Below, one piece after another: positions 62,845 to 64,000 of a stretch of DNA of 64,000 nt (positions are counted from its first letter, which is position 1; the number at the start of each line of letters is the position of its first letter). The notes under the pieces are model-generated. The model was not told the DNA's origin, ran no database searches, and saw only the letters and a program-made list of their open reading frames with translations. The translations under genes and the position numbers were made by a program. The DNA is taken from assembly GCF_014649535.1 (NCBI RefSeq), contig NZ_BMTF01000018.1, forward strand, positions 1 to 64,000, given 5' to 3'. Source of the DNA: Streptomyces gelaticus (GTDB taxonomy: Bacteria; Actinomycetota; Actinomycetes; Streptomycetales; Streptomycetaceae).

Positions 62845-64000
62845 TCAGCTCTCGGGGCGGTCCTCCGGGACGACCTCGGTGGCCGGGACGGTGTCCGCGG
62901 GGACGGCCGTTCCGTTCGCCGTGGTGGCGCCGTTGGTGAGGGCGAGCTCCTTCGGCGAGAGCACCGGCGGCCGCGTCGACGGCGTACGCCGGGCGGAACC
63001 GGTCCACGCCGGACGGGCCGGGCGCTTCACGATCGGGGCGAAGATCTCGGCGATCTCCTCCTTGCCGAGCGTCTCCTTCTCCAGGAGCTGGAGAACGAGG
63101 TTGTCCAGCACGTCGCGGTTCTCGACGAGGATCTCCCACGCGTCGTTGTGCGCGGTCTCGATGAGCTTCTTGACCTCTTCGTCGACGAGGGCCGCGACCT
63201 CTTCCGAGTAGTCGCGCTGGTGGCCCATCTCCCGGCCCACGAAGGGCTCGGTGTTGTCGCCGCCGAACTTGATCGCGCCGAGCCGCTCCGTCATGCCGTA
63301 CTGCGTGACCATCGCGCGGGCCGTCGCAGTGGCCTTCTCGATGTCGTTCGCGGCGCCGGTGGTCGGGTCGTGGAAGACCAGCTCCTCGGCCGCGCGCCCG
63401 CCCAGCATGTAGGCCAGCTGGTCGAGCATCTCGTTGCGCGTCGTGGAGTACTTGTCCTCCTCCGGGAGCACCATCGTGTAACCGAGGGCGCGGCCGCGGG
63501 AGAGGATCGTGATCTTGTGGACCGGGTCCGCCTGGGGGGAAGCCGCCGCGACCAGGGCGTGTCCGCCCTCGTGGTACGCGGTGATCTTCTTCTCCTTCTC
63601 GGACATGATCCGGGTCCGCTTCTGCGGGCCCGCCACGACGCGGTCGATGGCCTCGTCGAGCATCTTGTTGTCGATCAGCTTCAGATTGCCGCGCGCCGTG
63701 AGGAGCGCCGCTTCGTTCAGCACGTTCGACAGGTCGGCACCGGTGAAGCCGGGCGTACGACGGGCGACGGCGCCGAGGTCGACGTCCTTCGCGACCGGCT
63801 TGCCCTTCTGGTGCACCTTGAGGATCTCCAGCCGGCCCTGCATGTCCGGCCGGTCGACCGCGATCTGCCGGTCGAAACGGCCCGGACGCAGCAGCGCCGG
63901 GTCGAGGATGTCCGGCCGGTTCGTGGCGGCGATCAGGATGACGCCGCCCTTCACGTCGAAGCCGTCCATCTCGACGAGCAGCTGGTTCAGAGTCTGCTCG
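62845..64000 (-). CDS. ftsH: ATP-dependent zinc metalloprotease FtsH (3' part)
   Basis: The C-terminal 384 or so residues are in the window; the N-terminal membrane region and Walker motifs lie beyond the right edge. Visible are the end of the AAA+ domain with the second region of homology (ATNRPDILDPALLRPGRFDR, two arginine fingers), RTPGFTGADLSNVLNEAALL, the zinc site HEGGH in ITAYHEGGHALVAAA, and the third zinc ligand region GAANDIEKATATARAMVTQ. The last ~60 residues are a Pro/Thr/Val-rich tail typical of Streptomyces FtsH. It degrades misassembled membrane proteins and selected regulators. An intrinsic terminator follows. Confidence 0.96.
   Translation of the reverse strand, partial: EQTLNQLLVEMDGFDVKGGVILIAATNRPDILDPALLRPGRFDRQIAVDRPDMQGRLEILKVHQKGKPVAKDVDLGAVARRTPGFTGADLSNVLNEAALLTARGNLKLIDNKMLDEAIDRVVAGPQKRTRIMSEKEKKITAYHEGGHALVAAASPQADPVHKITILSRGRALGYTMVLPEEDKYSTTRNEMLDQLAYMLGGRAAEELVFHDPTTGAANDIEKATATARAMVTQYGMTERLGAIKFGGDNTEPFVGREMGHQRDYSEEVAALVDEEVKKLIETAHNDAWEILVENRDVLDNLVLQLLEKETLGKEEIAEIFAPIVKRPARPAWTGSARRTPSTRPPVLSPKELALTNGATTANGTAVPADTVPATEVVPEDRPES

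Overview
The window is about 72% G+C, with strong G/C bias at third codon positions, frequent GTG starts, dense 4-bp start/stop overlaps and many apparently leaderless genes. It carries sigE-cseABC, lsr2, a WhiB-era actinobacterial gene order around radA-disA and clpC, and DUF3180 beside the folate genes. All of this points to a Streptomyces chromosome, in the conserved core rather than an arm; from memory the order matches the S. coelicolor SCO33xx-SCO3404 region. No tRNA, rRNA, CRISPR array, insertion sequence or prophage was seen.

Layout. 1-8.7 kb: a DJ-1/AraC regulator divergent from a cysteine hydrolase, proC, an ABC drug-type exporter pair, a frameshifted methyltransferase, a small membrane protein, an SH3b protein and a membrane Ser/Thr kinase with a beta-propeller sensor. 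8.7-16 kb: ilvD, a TIM-barrel isomerase-TetR pair, a Ppx/GppA phosphatase, a cysteine-rich protein, and a large protein that joins sigma-like, anti-sigma-like, membrane and extracytoplasmic parts. 16-21.7 kb: radA, disA (c-di-AMP synthase), a membrane-anchored secreted protein, a PAP2 phosphatase and mutY. 21.7-25.4 kb: the sigE-cseA-cseB-cseC cell-envelope stress operon. 25.4-28.5 kb: a DHA2 exporter divergent from its TetR regulator, then an M23 peptidase with a long leader.

28.9-31.9 kb is the only clearly accessory stretch: an intact trypco2 gene followed by a broken trypsin-NACHT-LRR gene, the remains of a conflict or immunity-type system. 31.9-38 kb: clpC with a ClgR-like upstream site, a primase-like hypothetical, lsr2, a GNAT acetyltransferase, a BlaI-type repressor and two small hypotheticals. 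38-43.6 kb: a tightly overlapping NAD and CoA precursor operon (DUF2520 reductase-panC-nadB-nadC-coaX). 43.8-48.5 kb: a threonine aldolase-like PLP enzyme, an ArsR-type regulator and a NarL-type two-component system. 48.6-50.8 kb: a MidA/NDUFAF7-like methyltransferase directly followed by an orphan NuoD. 50.8-58.9 kb: a coiled-coil membrane protein, a quaternary-amine ABC importer split across divergent transcripts, a membrane-bound esterase and an MprF-like lysyltransferase. 58.9-64 kb: folP-NTF2-folB-folK-DUF3180 facing folE, and the 3' part of ftsH running off the window.

Themes: envelope stress and maintenance (SigE/Cse, M23, PAP2, MprF-like, esterase), c-di-AMP, protein quality control (ClpC, FtsH), and cofactor synthesis (folate, NAD, CoA). 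The best leads for new biology are the fused sigma/anti-sigma membrane protein, the MidA-NuoD pair and the decayed trypco2-NACHT locus. Functions rest on motif recognition and family knowledge; no database search was run.
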